From Photobacterium leiognathi (GTDB lineage Bacteria > Pseudomonadota > Gammaproteobacteria > Enterobacterales > Vibrionaceae): a stretch of DNA of 64,000 nucleotides. Each line of letters starts with the position of its first letter. The stretch's first letter is position 1. The stretch spans positions 1,364,001 to 1,428,000 of the forward strand of contig NZ_CP131601.1 in assembly GCF_030685535.1 (NCBI RefSeq), read 5' to 3'. Position numbers and translations under genes: made by a program. This document shows positions 1 to 8,945 of this stretch, piece after piece. The notes under the pieces were generated by a model. That model did no database searches. It saw nothing but the letters and a program-made list of their open reading frames with translations, and was not told the origin of the DNA.

Positions 1-54
1 GTCGTCGTTGATAAGTCAGGTAATCAACCTACATGTTGTTGGGGCGCAAATTAA
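1..54 (+). CDS. C-terminal end of an unidentified gene
   Basis: Frame 1 is open from the window edge to a TAA at 52-54 and encodes 17 residues ending in TCCWGAN. A clear Rho-independent terminator follows five bases later, which supports a real plus-strand gene ending here. Too little is visible to identify the product. The paired cysteines near the C-terminus are the only notable trait. Confidence 0.45.
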   Translation, partial: VVVDKSGNQPTCCWGAN

Positions 55-58
55 CGTT

Positions 59-87
59 AAGCCGCTGAATCACTCAGCGGCTTTTTC
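59..87 (+). terminator. Rho-independent terminator
   Basis: Perfect 10-bp stem (AAGCCGCTGA / TCAGCGGCTT) with a 5-nt loop followed by a T tract. It ends the plus-strand gene at the window edge. The minus-strand side lacks a T tract, so it is not an obvious terminator for the chemoreceptor gene. Confidence 0.9.
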
Positions 88-99
88 TTATTTATCATT

Positions 100-1620
100 T
101 TAGGTAAATGCTTTTGATAAGTTCACTAATTGTGCTGAATTTTCTGTCATGTCTGACATGGTTTCAGTAATGGTATTAATCTCTTTTAAATTGAGTTTAG
201 CGGCATCGTAAATCTGGTAACTATTGCTATTGATCTCTTTCGCTACCATGGCTTGTTCTTCTGCCGCCGTCGATATTTGATGAGAGAGTTGTGATATTTG
301 ATCCATCAGTGCCAAGATATTACCGATCTGGTTAGAGACATTTTCCACGTCAGAGACACACACTTGTGACTTTTCATTACCGCTTTTCATGCGATCTACC
401 ACGTCATTGAGTGACGATAATATATAGTTCACTGATTTTTGGATCTGTGATGTTGCATCATGGGTTCTCACGCTTAACGTTCTGACTTCATCTGCGACAA
501 CAGAGAAGCCTCGGCCATGCTCTCCGGCACGCGCCGCTTCAATGGCCGCATTTAATGCTAGCAAGTTGGTTTGTTCTGAAATGCTTTCGATTTCCTGCAA
601 AATTCCCGTGATCATGGTCGCTTCATTAGACAGCTTTTCCGTAATATTGCTGGTTTCGGTGATCTCGTCTGTTAGTAAAGAAATATGTTTTGAGGTGAGG
701 TTAATCAACTCAGACGACGCATCACAGGCTTTTTCGCCATCAGAAACTGTCATTAGGGTGTTTTGGCAGTTTTCAGCAACATGAGTAATACTTGATGACA
801 TTTCTTCAATCGCAGTTGAAATACTGTCGAGGTGCGCATTTTCTTCCACTATTTTCTCTTTGCAGGTAGCAGCAAGTGCTGCAACCGTATTTATCTCACC
901 ATCGACATTTGAAGAGGCTTCATGAGTACGGGCAAGAATGGCTTTTATCTGAGCATCTCGTAATCCCATTACAAACTCAGCGTGGTTATTAATATTTTCG
1001 TTATAAATATGAATGCCGATACTGTCGTAATGGTTCTTGAGACGGTTCTGCCACGCAGGAAAGACAATGACTTCTTGCTGATAAATTGCAGCAAACAGTA
1101 GAGGGAAAAGTAAGCAGAAATAAGGTGAGACTATGATAGTCAGCAAAGCTGAGATAATACAACCTAATACAAATAAGCTGTTTTTGGTAACAGAAGAGGT
1201 CGCAGTTTTCAGTCTTTTACCTTGTTTAATGCTTTTATAAATATTTTCGGCTTTATTTTTTAATTCATTAGACAGGGGTAATCGGACAGATTGATAACCA
1301 ATCACTTCATTGTTTTCATAAATTGGCGTAACAAAGGCATCAACCCAGTAATAGTCGCCATTTTTACAACGGTTCTTTACCGCACCACGCCAAAACTTCT
1401 TTTGTTTAATGGTTCTCCAGAGATCACCAAAGGCTTCATTGGGCATATCGGCATGGCGTAAAATGCTGTGATTTTTTCCCATGACTTCTTCACGGGTATA
1501 GCCTGATATTTCACAAAACGTATCGTTCACATAGGTAATGTTACCTTTGATATCAGTAGTTGAAACGATTTGCTCATGGGCGTTCAGTTTTATTTCTGCT
1601 GATCTACCAGTGTCTGTCAT
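100..1620 (-). CDS. Aer-like methyl-accepting chemotaxis protein with PAS domain
   Basis: 506-residue chemoreceptor. An N-terminal PAS domain (about residues 15-110, with the [16 protein letters not shown] and [11 protein letters not shown] signatures of Aer-type PAS folds) would sense redox or energy state, probably through a bound flavin. A short hydrophobic pair (about 148-190) anchors it in the inner membrane with no large periplasmic domain. The C-terminal half is the cytoplasmic signalling hairpin, with the highly conserved tip around [20 protein letters not shown] that binds CheW/CheA. No canonical HAMP is obvious. The start ATG has a GAGG ribosome site 8 nt upstream. It is probably monocistronic. 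Aerotaxis is inferred from the architecture; the ligand is not proven. Confidence 0.9.
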   Translation of the reverse strand: MTDTGRSAEIKLNAHEQIVSTTDIKGNITYVNDTFCEISGYTREEVMGKNHSILRHADMPNEAFGDLWRTIKQKKFWRGAVKNRCKNGDYYWVDAFVTPIYENNEVIGYQSVRLPLSNELKNKAENIYKSIKQGKRLKTATSSVTKNSLFVLGCIISALLTIIVSPYFCLLFPLLFAAIYQQEVIVFPAWQNRLKNHYDSIGIHIYNENINNHAEFVMGLRDAQIKAILARTHEASSNVDGEINTVAALAATCKEKIVEENAHLDSISTAIEEMSSSITHVAENCQNTLMTVSDGEKACDASSELINLTSKHISLLTDEITETSNITEKLSNEATMITGILQEIESISEQTNLLALNAAIEAARAGEHGRGFSVVADEVRTLSVRTHDATSQIQKSVNYILSSLNDVVDRMKSGNEKSQVCVSDVENVSNQIGNILALMDQISQLSHQISTAAEEQAMVAKEINSNSYQIYDAAKLNLKEINTITETMSDMTENSAQLVNLSKAFT

Positions 1621-1764
1621 AACATAATCCTCTGAGTTGATAGGGTTAATTATGACGAGAAATTCGATATGCGCAAAGTTGCTTAGTGGGTAATTTTTAC
1701 TTTTTGCTTTATTTGTGAGAACTATTTCTAATTTGCAGAAGTTTGTTTTGCAATCGAGAAACTT

Positions 1765-1798
1765 ATAATAAAAAGCTGCGTTTACAGCTTTTTATTAT
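1765..1798 (-). terminator. Terminator of the nitroreductase gene (possibly bidirectional)
   Basis: Perfect 14-bp inverted repeat (ATAATAAAAAGCTG) around a 6-nt loop, 11 bp past the nitroreductase stop. A/T-rich flanks on both strands allow termination in either direction. Confidence 0.85.
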
Positions 1799-1809
1799 GT
1801 GAGGCGAGA

Positions 1810-2463
1810 TTATATCTTTTTGATAACTTTCTCAGCAGGTAGGCGTGACTTTGGTAACTTCGCATTGAAATCACTTTCATCATGGTAACCGATAGCGAGT
1901 GCAACAGGGCAAGAGAAACCTTCAAGCTCCTGGCTAAACTCTTTCTCCACTAATTGAATATCAATGCCTTCAAGTGGTGTGGAATCGATTTTTAAGCGAG
2001 CTAATACATGCAGCATGTTACCAAAAGCAAGGTATAGTTGTGCTTTCGTCCAGTTCGCGTTGTAACCATTAGGTTCGGTATATAAATCGGCAAAACTAAA
2101 CTTGCTCACAGCGTCGTCTTTTTTATCTTCAGTAAGACGACCATCCAGAATATTCTGATCAATCACGGCTTCAAAATCTTGTTTGGAATAATGAGTATTA
2201 TGAGCAAACAAAATGATGTGGCTGGCATTAGTAGCATGTGGCTTATTTGGAAAGAATTTATTCGCGAATGTGTTGCTAAAGCGCTGTTTCGCTTCATCAG
2301 ATTCTAAAATAATAAAACGCCAAGGTTGCGAGTTAATAGAAGAGGCGGATAAGCGTAGTGCTTCTTCAATAATCGCCATATTTTCAGCGGAAATCTTCTT
2401 GGTAGGCTCGTAACTTTTGGTGGTATAGCGCCAAGTTAAGTCATCTATAATTGGACTGTTCAT
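1810..2463 (-). CDS. Oxygen-insensitive NAD(P)H nitroreductase (NfsB-like)
   Basis: 217 residues, the normal length for the NfsB/FRase I flavoprotein family. The N-terminal RYTTKSY, the SSINSQPWRF segment and the conserved C-terminal basic segment (KSRLPAEKVI) form the FMN site. It should reduce nitroaromatics or quinones with NAD(P)H in the cytoplasm, as a homodimer. The start codon lies only about 9 bp from the presumed end of the GInt element, so the native promoter has probably been displaced and replaced by element sequence. A 12-bp palindrome (GTTACATGTAAC, 2480-2491) now sits just upstream. Confidence 0.88.
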   Translation of the reverse strand: MNSPIIDDLTWRYTTKSYEPTKKISAENMAIIEEALRLSASSINSQPWRFIILESDEAKQRFSNTFANKFFPNKPHATNASHIILFAHNTHYSKQDFEAVIDQNILDGRLTEDKKDDAVSKFSFADLYTEPNGYNANWTKAQLYLAFGNMLHVLARLKIDSTPLEGIDIQLVEKEFSQELEGFSCPVALAIGYHDESDFNAKLPKSRLPAEKVIKKI

Positions 2464-2479
2464 AAGTTATAAATACCAC

Positions 2480-2608
2480 GTTACATGTAACTACAGTTAA
2501 CTAGCTGTTTTACATGACTTTGTTCATTGTTACGATTTATTGATGATTAGACATCAATAAATCGCCAAGTTTTTAATATTATTACTCTTTAATACAGCTA
2601 GTTACTGT
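2480..2608. repeat. Terminal region of the GInt element: palindrome and inverted repeat
   Basis: The 134 bp between the nitroreductase start and ginD hold a 12-bp perfect palindrome (GTTACATGTAAC, 2480-2491) and an inverted pair: ACAGTTAACTAGCTGT at 2493-2508 and ACAGCTAGTTACTGT at 2594-2608, differing by one missing base. The second copy overlaps the ginD stop. Such paired sites at the end beside the recombinase operon are good candidates for recombinase binding, but function is inferred. Confidence 0.5.
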
Positions 2609-3005
2609 AAACTATCTGAGTAATATTGCTGTTTGTTTCACTTCCACTACTTAATGCCATATTTTTCCGTATTAACGTAGCATTTTGTGACTGAACTTTA
2701 GCTAACATTGCTTTTAGCTCTGCCACCTCAGAGCGCAATTCTCGATTGCGCTCTTTATATTCTTTGAGTTCATGTTGCTTGGCATCACGCTGTTGTCGAA
2801 TACCTTTATTAACACCGCCCTTAATGCGCTCTAACAAATCAGGACAATCTCGATGAATCAACGCTCGGCTTACACCCGCTTCTTCGGCAACAGCAGCCAC
2901 ACTCATTTTACGACCAGCATCAACAATATTAGGGCGACCTTTTTCTATGCGAATAATGGCAAGCCGAACCGCTTTGTGTGTCGCTTTTTCTTTTTGGTTA
3001 GACAT
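2598..3005 (-). CDS. ginD: GinD-like small HTH/coiled-coil protein of the recombinase operon
   Basis: 135 residues. An N-terminal helix-turn-helix (about 27-60, with VAAVAEEAGVSRALIHRDCP) is followed by a heptad-rich coiled coil (about 68-115) and a polar tail. It resembles the small fourth protein of GInt modules and TnpC of Tn554-like elements, thought to help or orient the recombinases. The start overlaps the ginC stop by 8 bp, so translation is coupled and it is the last gene of the operon. The DNA-binding role follows from the fold; specificity is unknown. Confidence 0.72.
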   Translation of the reverse strand: MSNQKEKATHKAVRLAIIRIEKGRPNIVDAGRKMSVAAVAEEAGVSRALIHRDCPDLLERIKGGVNKGIRQQRDAKQHELKEYKERNRELRSEVAELKAMLAKVQSQNATLIRKNMALSSGSETNSNITQIVYSN

Positions 3006-4800
3006 TTATCACCTCAATATGCTCTCTCTGATTAATCTCTTGCTTCATGACTTCAACATCAACTCCCAAAGCGGTTAATACCTTTTCACAACGTTCCATA
3101 CCTTTTTGGGCTGCGGCTCTACCAGCCTCTCCAATGTCATCCAACTGCATCAACTTCATTTGCTGAACGAGCAACCCTCCCCAATAAGGCAAGTGCCGCT
3201 TATCGACAATACCGCTTTCACAACTGTCTGGTTTGCCACACTTGCACTCATCATCATTCGTACACCACCCAAGACCTGTTGAGCGAATAGGTATAGAACT
3301 TGAGAATGCTTTAGCCATATCACTGAGAGAGCCAAAGACTTTAATCAGTTCGCCATCTTTACGGACTTGCATGATTTTTTGAGCCATAGCCCCCCCTGTA
3401 ATGGGTGTATCTAGCTCAAACCAATCTTGCTTAATTTCTTCTTCAACCAGATACTTCTCTCGGAGCAATTCTTCAAATAGTTCCGCATCCAGATTATCGT
3501 TAAAGGCATATAAGGCGGTCATGGTAATAGACCAATGTTTAAAGTGGTCTTTTAATGCCCTCAAATCACCCAATTCTGAATGCACGACATAATTAGCAAA
3601 GGTGCGTCTAAACTGATGCGATGATAGATTCCAATCACTAGCAACTTGCTTGCATAAATTTGGCAACCTATGATTTGTAATGGTATTGCCAGACAGGATG
3701 GTGACGGATTTAGTTTTTGTGGATTTCGCTAGACAAATGTGGTCTGAAATCTGTTCAAGGCGATGCACTTCTGAATGGTCATTGCTTGCTTTCGCTTTTA
3801 CTAAATTACGCTCAAGCTGCGCTTGAAGTGGCGCACTTAGACGACCAAGAATATCAATCGCTTGAGTAGCAATCTCTGGGGCAATCCACTCTGCTAACCC
3901 TGTATGCGTTTTTTCAGATACAGTTTCGATATAGTAATAGGTGATGTCATCCCGCGTTTCAGAGCGATACGCCCCACGCTTAATACCTAGCACTTCATGG
4001 ATGCGCATACCTGTGGTCAGCAATAACCAAAAGATACAGCTATCTCGCAGTAGCAATGATTCTTTCTTTCCTTTTGATGCCAGAATTTCATCAGCTCTGT
4101 CTAGGTATGACTTGGTGAGCTGGCATAGTGGAATTAACACCCCATCTGGAATAATGGGCGTTTTGGGCTTACCGATTGTTTCTTTATAAGCTTCACCAAC
4201 CATTCCTGCTTGCTCACTAGCACTTGATTCAGACCAAGGATTCTCTTTTACAAAATCAAACTCTTTGCAATAGCGATACAAGTTTTCTAGGGCAATAAAT
4301 TTTTGCGTTTTAGTAGATGTCGCCAGTGGTTTAATTTCACCCTTTTGCTTTGAGGTAAGGGTATTTACATGCTTAACATAGGCATTGGACGTAAAAGCGG
4401 TGAGTCCATGTGTCACTGTGGTATCTGAACTCAACACCCACTGAAAATAAGTGTTCAAGTGATTCAAAACACTTTTCAGAGAGCCAACTGTCAAATCCTC
4501 TTTCATCTTGCTCCATACTACCCATTTTGCCATGCGCTTCATTTGAGTATCTGAAATAGCGGCAAAGTTAAGTTTCAAGGCATTCGCTGTGGTGGCTTTA
4601 GTGCCTTTACTGGCTGGAAACACCCATATGTCGTGCTCATATCGAGAGAGCGTTTGATACTCACCGTTATCAAGTTTAATGTAGGTCACGATACCTGAAA
4701 GCGAGCCATCAATGGCTCGCTCTAGTGAGCTATCGCTTGGCTGTGGGCATTGTTGAGCTATAAATTTAGCTTGCGTAAGTATTAACTCAATAGCACTCAT
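2998..4800 (-). CDS. ginC: GinC-like tyrosine recombinase
   Basis: 600 residues. The tyrosine-recombinase catalytic domain lies around residues 230-430: TTGMRIHEVLG (Arg I), a lysine-bearing beta hairpin, SSHQFRRTFA (His-x-x-Arg), FKHWS and the nucleophile Tyr in TALYAF. A C-terminal extension carries a Cys cluster (GWCTNDDECKCGKPDSC) that may bind zinc. It overlaps ginB by 4 bp (ATGA) and ginD by 8 bp, consistent with one operon of three recombinases that act together. The catalytic set looks complete, so it is probably active. Identity rests on gene order and the three-recombinase layout. Confidence 0.75.
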   Translation of the reverse strand: MSAIELILTQAKFIAQQCPQPSDSSLERAIDGSLSGIVTYIKLDNGEYQTLSRYEHDIWVFPASKGTKATTANALKLNFAAISDTQMKRMAKWVVWSKMKEDLTVGSLKSVLNHLNTYFQWVLSSDTTVTHGLTAFTSNAYVKHVNTLTSKQKGEIKPLATSTKTQKFIALENLYRYCKEFDFVKENPWSESSASEQAGMVGEAYKETIGKPKTPIIPDGVLIPLCQLTKSYLDRADEILASKGKKESLLLRDSCIFWLLLTTGMRIHEVLGIKRGAYRSETRDDITYYYIETVSEKTHTGLAEWIAPEIATQAIDILGRLSAPLQAQLERNLVKAKASNDHSEVHRLEQISDHICLAKSTKTKSVTILSGNTITNHRLPNLCKQVASDWNLSSHQFRRTFANYVVHSELGDLRALKDHFKHWSITMTALYAFNDNLDAELFEELLREKYLVEEEIKQDWFELDTPITGGAMAQKIMQVRKDGELIKVFGSLSDMAKAFSSSIPIRSTGLGWCTNDDECKCGKPDSCESGIVDKRHLPYWGGLLVQQMKLMQLDDIGEAGRAAAQKGMERCEKVLTALGVDVEVMKQEINQREHIEVINV

Positions 4801-6452
4801 TTCGTCACCTTTAACATATCAAGATTTTGCCAGTATGGGTGTGGGTCGGTTCTTGCTCGTTCTTTTTCAGCCGCTACACGCTGCAATTGACCAAGTTTTG
4901 CAAACTCAGGGACAACTTCTTCATCCACAATTCTGAGGACATGTTTTAAATGGCGTTTCCAATCTTTACGTCCAAATTCATCACGGTTGCGAATAATCGC
5001 CCAATAAAAGCTAAAGAGCTTATATAAATCATCACCTGTGATAACGAAGCTCTTACAACGGAAACACCCTAGAAAGTCATTACAGAACGTGCCATCTTTA
5101 GGGGCTTTATCACCATGCTTAGGGTCTTTACAATGCCCAACAGGAACACTCGGCTCTGCGCTCGTTAACTCTTTGACTCGTATCTCGCCCATTAAGCCTA
5201 AATTGCGCTTTGATTGCTCAGGGGCTTGTAAATAGTGATCAAGCGTTCCTGTACCACTGTGCTTGGCTTGCTGTGCGGCAATCAGTAAGCTCTCTCCACT
5301 TAGATCGTAGATGCCATTAATGAACGTCTTGCGAAAGCGGCTTACATTAAGCTTCATCGTCCGTCCATCTTCATCTTTTAGGTCGTACTGTTTGATGAAT
5401 TTGTTGATGTGGTACTCAAGAGAATGTTTTTCTAAGGAAGTGGCAGTGTCTTTCTTTGTACCTTTGCCCCCACTTGTAGCCTCATAGACAAACACTACGT
5501 CGCTATTGGTTGCCTTTCTTATATGGGCATTGCGCTCAATAATCGCCTCAATCAGATAAGCCACATCGAGTTTAATCCCTTGCGCCACCTCAAGTTCTTC
5601 TGATTTACGCAGATTGTGCAACTGCGTTGCATTGCCTCGTTTTTTAAACACAGTCAACAGTTTGCGACTCTCTTTAAGTGGGTGGTCGCTCAATGCTTCC
5701 GTTGTCATGTTAAGAAGTGGGTAGGTGTTAATGCCTGTCTTCATCGCTATCGATAATAAGCACACCGTTAATTCATAACCTGTCAGTGGTTCAATCTTAT
5801 TATAAATTGGCTTAATTGCTTGCTTTAGCGCAACCACCACCTGTCTTTTTTCATGTTCAGTAAGTGGCTTTTGCCCTCCGCCACCACGCTTGTTTGAATT
5901 GGGAAATGGGTTCTTGGGGAAGAAATCACTGTTTAGATTGATGTCACCAACAGCAGACCAGTAACCCTTTTCTTTCATGCGTGTCAGCAATGATTTGAGT
6001 TTTGAATAAATTTCTTTTTGAGAGACAAACGCCAACTCGCTGCCTTTAAGGTGCAGTAAATACTGTTCGATTAACTCTGGCGTGATATCCGCTTGCGTTA
6101 AGTCCTGACCAGTTGCACAGCGAAATAGCGCAAGGTATTCAGCAAAATAGGTAAAGCCGCTTTTTAGATAACCTCGTTGAGTTTCTTCGGTCAAAGCATC
6201 GGTATTTTTTAGCAATGCTTTTGCGGTGTAGAACGCTCGGTTGGTGATGTCGTCATAGCCCTTGCCATAGTAAGAGGTAAAATCGAAATTAGAGCCATTC
6301 CCCCCTTTTGAGCCGAGGCTGGGATAGTTCACAACAGGGTTGAGTGGGCGAACAGACTCTTGATTTTGAGCTGCAACAATTGTTGGTTCAACCACTGATG
6401 TTTTCTTGAGCTTGTCTTTGTTAATCGTCAGATTTTTTCGTTGTCTCGCCAT
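4797..6452 (-). CDS. ginB: GinB-like recombinase with atypical catalytic residues
   Basis: 551 residues. The C-terminal recombinase fold is recognisable (about 230-420), but the usual Arg I motif reads KTGINTYPLLNM and the His-x-x-Arg box reads SRFRKTF, while KHSGTGTLDHYL keeps a His and a Tyr. It may therefore be structural rather than catalytic, or use substituted residues. A Cys-rich stretch (GHCKDPKHG...CNDFLGCFRC, about 440-475) suggests a zinc site. It starts 7 bp after the ginA stop with an AGGTGA ribosome site. Second gene of the operon. Confidence 0.72.
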   Translation of the reverse strand: MARQRKNLTINKDKLKKTSVVEPTIVAAQNQESVRPLNPVVNYPSLGSKGGNGSNFDFTSYYGKGYDDITNRAFYTAKALLKNTDALTEETQRGYLKSGFTYFAEYLALFRCATGQDLTQADITPELIEQYLLHLKGSELAFVSQKEIYSKLKSLLTRMKEKGYWSAVGDINLNSDFFPKNPFPNSNKRGGGGQKPLTEHEKRQVVVALKQAIKPIYNKIEPLTGYELTVCLLSIAMKTGINTYPLLNMTTEALSDHPLKESRKLLTVFKKRGNATQLHNLRKSEELEVAQGIKLDVAYLIEAIIERNAHIRKATNSDVVFVYEATSGGKGTKKDTATSLEKHSLEYHINKFIKQYDLKDEDGRTMKLNVSRFRKTFINGIYDLSGESLLIAAQQAKHSGTGTLDHYLQAPEQSKRNLGLMGEIRVKELTSAEPSVPVGHCKDPKHGDKAPKDGTFCNDFLGCFRCKSFVITGDDLYKLFSFYWAIIRNRDEFGRKDWKRHLKHVLRIVDEEVVPEFAKLGQLQRVAAEKERARTDPHPYWQNLDMLKVTK

Positions 6453-6459
6453 ACTTCAC

Positions 6460-7593
6460 CTACACAATCGCATCAATTTGTTGTTGATATTCAATCGATA
6501 AGTCATCAACCAAGTCATTCACCAAGTGCAAATACTTCATCGTGGTTGTGATACTTGAATGTCCAAGCCGAGCTTGTAGGTACATCAACGGCTCAAACTT
6601 GCTGGTTTTGCGCTCCAACAACCCTTTGAGCATGTGTGTTGCATACGTGTGTCTTAGCATGTGCGGTGATACATGAAAGGGTAAATTGAGCGACTTGAGA
6701 GCCTTGCCAAAGGCTGAGCCTTGAGAAGTCCACTCTTGACCATCAGACGTTAAAAACAAGCAATCTGACACCACTCCTGATTCTTGTTGTTTCTGAAATC
6801 GAGCCTCATTGACATAACGCCACAAGTCTTCCATCAGTCTTGATGGAATGTGTATTTTGCGCTCTTTTTTACCTTTAGTTCGTGAGATATTAACTTCGTA
6901 GTAAGCTCGGTTTCCTGTAGGTTTTCGTATTACATGCAATGGGAAAAGCAACAGCTCATTAAGTCTAATGCCTGTTTGTAGACATAAGCGCACCATCAGT
7001 TTTAGCGTTGGGTTCTTTATGGCATTTAATAGCTCTTGCACTTCAATAGCTGACAAAAACTCAGCTTTCTTCTCAACGGTTTTCATCATCAAATCAGGGC
7101 TGTACTTCTTACCACCGTTTCTTTCGGTATGAGCCAAAAACTGCCGCCCTTTTTTCACTGAAACGGATTCTAGGGAGTAAGGCAATGATTTAAACCACTT
7201 ACCGACACCATAAGAGTAAAAACGCACTATCGTCCTTAAATGCTGATTCGTCGAATTAACGGACATACCAAACTCGCCAACGCAAAGGTCACGATAAGCA
7301 CTGACCAGCATTTCATCTTCACTGCTTTCTGAAATGTCTCGCCAATCCAAACTGTTCTGCTCACAGAATGTCAGGAATTGACTTAAATGATTGCCATACG
7401 TCCACCAAGTGTTCTCACTATTCACTCGACCTCGTTTTAAGCACTCATAGATCAAGAACTGCATTGCCTCTACACAAAGCATTCCAGATTCAATTCCTAA
7501 TTCTGGATTGTCAGCTTCCCAAGTTAGTAAAGGGAAATTGGGATATTTGACGCTCTCTATCTCAAAGTCAGATGTTGATTTTAGAATAATCAT
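6460..7593 (-). CDS. ginA: GinA-like tyrosine recombinase
   Basis: 377 residues from ATG 7593; a GTG two codons upstream is an alternative. Classic tyrosine recombinase: an N-terminal core-binding domain (about 40-140) and a catalytic domain with LQTGIRLNELL (Arg I), VSPHMLRHTYATHML (His-x-x-Arg) and RLGHSSITTTMKYLHL (His/Tyr). All key residues are present. First gene of the ginABCD operon; its promoter should lie in the 300 bp upstream, where a minus-strand terminator at 7790-7814 shields it from read-through. Confidence 0.8.
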   Translation of the reverse strand: MIILKSTSDFEIESVKYPNFPLLTWEADNPELGIESGMLCVEAMQFLIYECLKRGRVNSENTWWTYGNHLSQFLTFCEQNSLDWRDISESSEDEMLVSAYRDLCVGEFGMSVNSTNQHLRTIVRFYSYGVGKWFKSLPYSLESVSVKKGRQFLAHTERNGGKKYSPDLMMKTVEKKAEFLSAIEVQELLNAIKNPTLKLMVRLCLQTGIRLNELLLFPLHVIRKPTGNRAYYEVNISRTKGKKERKIHIPSRLMEDLWRYVNEARFQKQQESGVVSDCLFLTSDGQEWTSQGSAFGKALKSLNLPFHVSPHMLRHTYATHMLKGLLERKTSKFEPLMYLQARLGHSSITTTMKYLHLVNDLVDDLSIEYQQQIDAIV

Positions 7594-7742
7594 ACGCACT
7601 CAATTTAACTGTACATAAGCACAGTATAGGCGTGCGATTTATGCTTGGCTACTCAACAAACGATTTTTTATGCGTAGGTGGGCGTGTAACATTTTTCTGG
7701 ACAGAACTTTGTTAGATAGCCAGCTCTATTCAGGCTGATTGA

Positions 7743-7764
7743 TATTAGGAAAAGTATTGGTAAC
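7743..7764 (+). repeat. 22-bp direct repeat, copy 1
   Basis: TATTAGGAAAAGTATTGGTAAC; the second copy is at 8924-8945 with two mismatches. The bases before each copy also share TCTATT and a GG. The pair brackets the two small genes at 7911-8599 and may mark a cargo cassette or recombinase-binding sites. Confidence 0.6.
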
Positions 7765-7789
7765 TTCTTCACAAGTACCTTTAGGGTAC

Positions 7790-7814
7790 AAAAAGACCGC
7801 CACTGTGGGCGGTC
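7790..7814 (-). terminator. Minus-strand terminator upstream of the gin operon
   Basis: Stem GACCGCC / GGCGGTC (7795-7801, 7808-7814). Read on the minus strand it is followed by a T run (7790-7794). It would stop transcripts from the right before they enter ginABCD. The plus-strand side lacks a good T tract. Confidence 0.65.
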
Positions 7815-7910
7815 ATTTAACAATAAAGCTATTTATGCGCATTGAATAAAAAAATCCCAAAATTTAATATTAATGTCACAGGAAACCTTAAAGGCAATTA
7901 TGGATAATTT

Positions 7911-8240
7911 ATGGATTTACTAAATTTAGTGGCTTCATTGGGATCATTGGGATCATTTCTACTTGGTGTTGTAGGAACAGGTCTTACTGCCTATGTGGTA
8001 TCAAGAAACAAACTGTCAGGGAAAATTGATGAAATTGATGAAAAAATCGAAAAAATCATACATCAGGAAAAATCTATATCTAAAGCAAAAGAATCTGGAA
8101 GATTACAAGCTATAAGTGAAAAAATAGATAGTATTATTGATGAACAAAAATGCATAACACTTACAACAGAGACTATAAAGTCAGATATAGAAAATAGTAA
8201 TTGGAGAAAGAAAATCAGAAATTGCGAAGACAAAAAATAG
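7911..8240 (+). CDS. Membrane-anchored coiled-coil protein, unknown
   Basis: 109 residues: one N-terminal transmembrane helix (about 8-32, glycine/leucine-rich) and then a Lys/Glu-rich coiled coil (about 37-100) facing the cytoplasm by the positive-inside rule. It is not recognised. The last 40 bp overlap the next frame, and its final codons run through an A6 tract just before the stop. A frame change there would fuse it to the next gene as one protein of about 229 aa. Cargo of the GInt element. Confidence 0.6.
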   Translation: MDLLNLVASLGSLGSFLLGVVGTGLTAYVVSRNKLSGKIDEIDEKIEKIIHQEKSISKAKESGRLQAISEKIDSIIDEQKCITLTTETIKSDIENSNWRKKIRNCEDKK

Positions 8241-8599
8241 AGCTGCTATACGAGAAAGTTGTTGAATATTATAGTATTAGGGTAGACTTTCTTTATCCGA
8301 ACAATATACAAGAAAATGAGCTATTCGATAGTAGGAGTTATTTTTATAGCTTGTATTCAGAGATAGTCATGATTATTGAATTGTATTTCAATATAAATAA
8401 TGAATTATCGGACGTATCTTTGAAATTTTCCGAAAACCACAATAAGACTATAAAACTTGCTACTAAATATACCTTGAATAAAATCCAACCTCCATTAGAT
8501 AAACATGAAGAGTTATTAAAAGAATACACGGAAATATACCTATCACTAAAATTTTACTTGGTGCAAAGCATGAGAGTAGAGCTTGGTGAAAATAATTAA
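8201..8599 (+). CDS. Unknown helical protein, or second half of a frameshifted gene
   Basis: Open for 132 codons but with only a TTG (8201) as a possible early start and no convincing ribosome site; the first ATG is not until 8368. The product is all-helical, rich in Tyr, Glu and Lys, without recognised motifs. The lack of its own start and the overlap with the preceding gene suggest one original gene encoding an N-terminal membrane anchor, a coiled coil and this helical domain. Confidence 0.45.
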   Translation: MEKENQKLRRQKIELLYEKVVEYYSIRVDFLYPNNIQENELFDSRSYFYSLYSEIVMIIELYFNINNELSDVSLKFSENHNKTIKLATKYTLNKIQPPLDKHEELLKEYTEIYLSLKFYLVQSMRVELGENN

Positions 8600-8850
8600 A
8601 ATGAAATTTTCGACATTTAGCTTCTATTTAACAATATGCATCTTTAACGAACTTCGTGATCGAAGCTCAAGACAATTGTACAGTAAAGCATGCATATCTA
8701 TAAGAAAAAGCATATAAAACAAGTACAAGTTTGACGTTATAATTTTGTTAATGATGTTACTGGTTTCAGAATATTCAATCAGGGCGGTGTTTGCGCATAA
8801 AAGTCTAAAAAGTGACGTTTACTAACAGATTAAATCACTTGGTGATCACA

Positions 8851-8875
8851 TGAGCTAGTAACAGCTACTAGCTCA
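8851..8875. repeat. Perfect 10-bp inverted repeat
   Basis: TGAGCTAGTA and TACTAGCTCA separated by 5 nt. No T tract follows on either strand, so it is not a standard terminator. It shares the CTAG-centred character of the repeats at the left end of the element (2493-2508). Confidence 0.6.
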
Positions 8876-8923
8876 ATATTGGACAAAAGTTAGTTAATTG
8901 CTTGTTCTATTTTGGGGAGTAAG

Positions 8924-8945
8924 TATTAGGAAAAGTAAGGGTAAC
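8924..8945 (+). repeat. 22-bp direct repeat, copy 2
   Basis: TATTAGGAAAAGTAAGGGTAAC, two mismatches from the copy at 7743-7764, 1181 bp away in the same orientation. Confidence 0.6.

Noticed and set aside
8201..8240. Canonical minus-one programmed frameshift heptamer
   Set aside because: The site reads C-AAA-AAA-T rather than an X-XXY-YYZ heptamer with a stimulatory structure, so programmed slippage is kept only as a possibility beside a simple indel.
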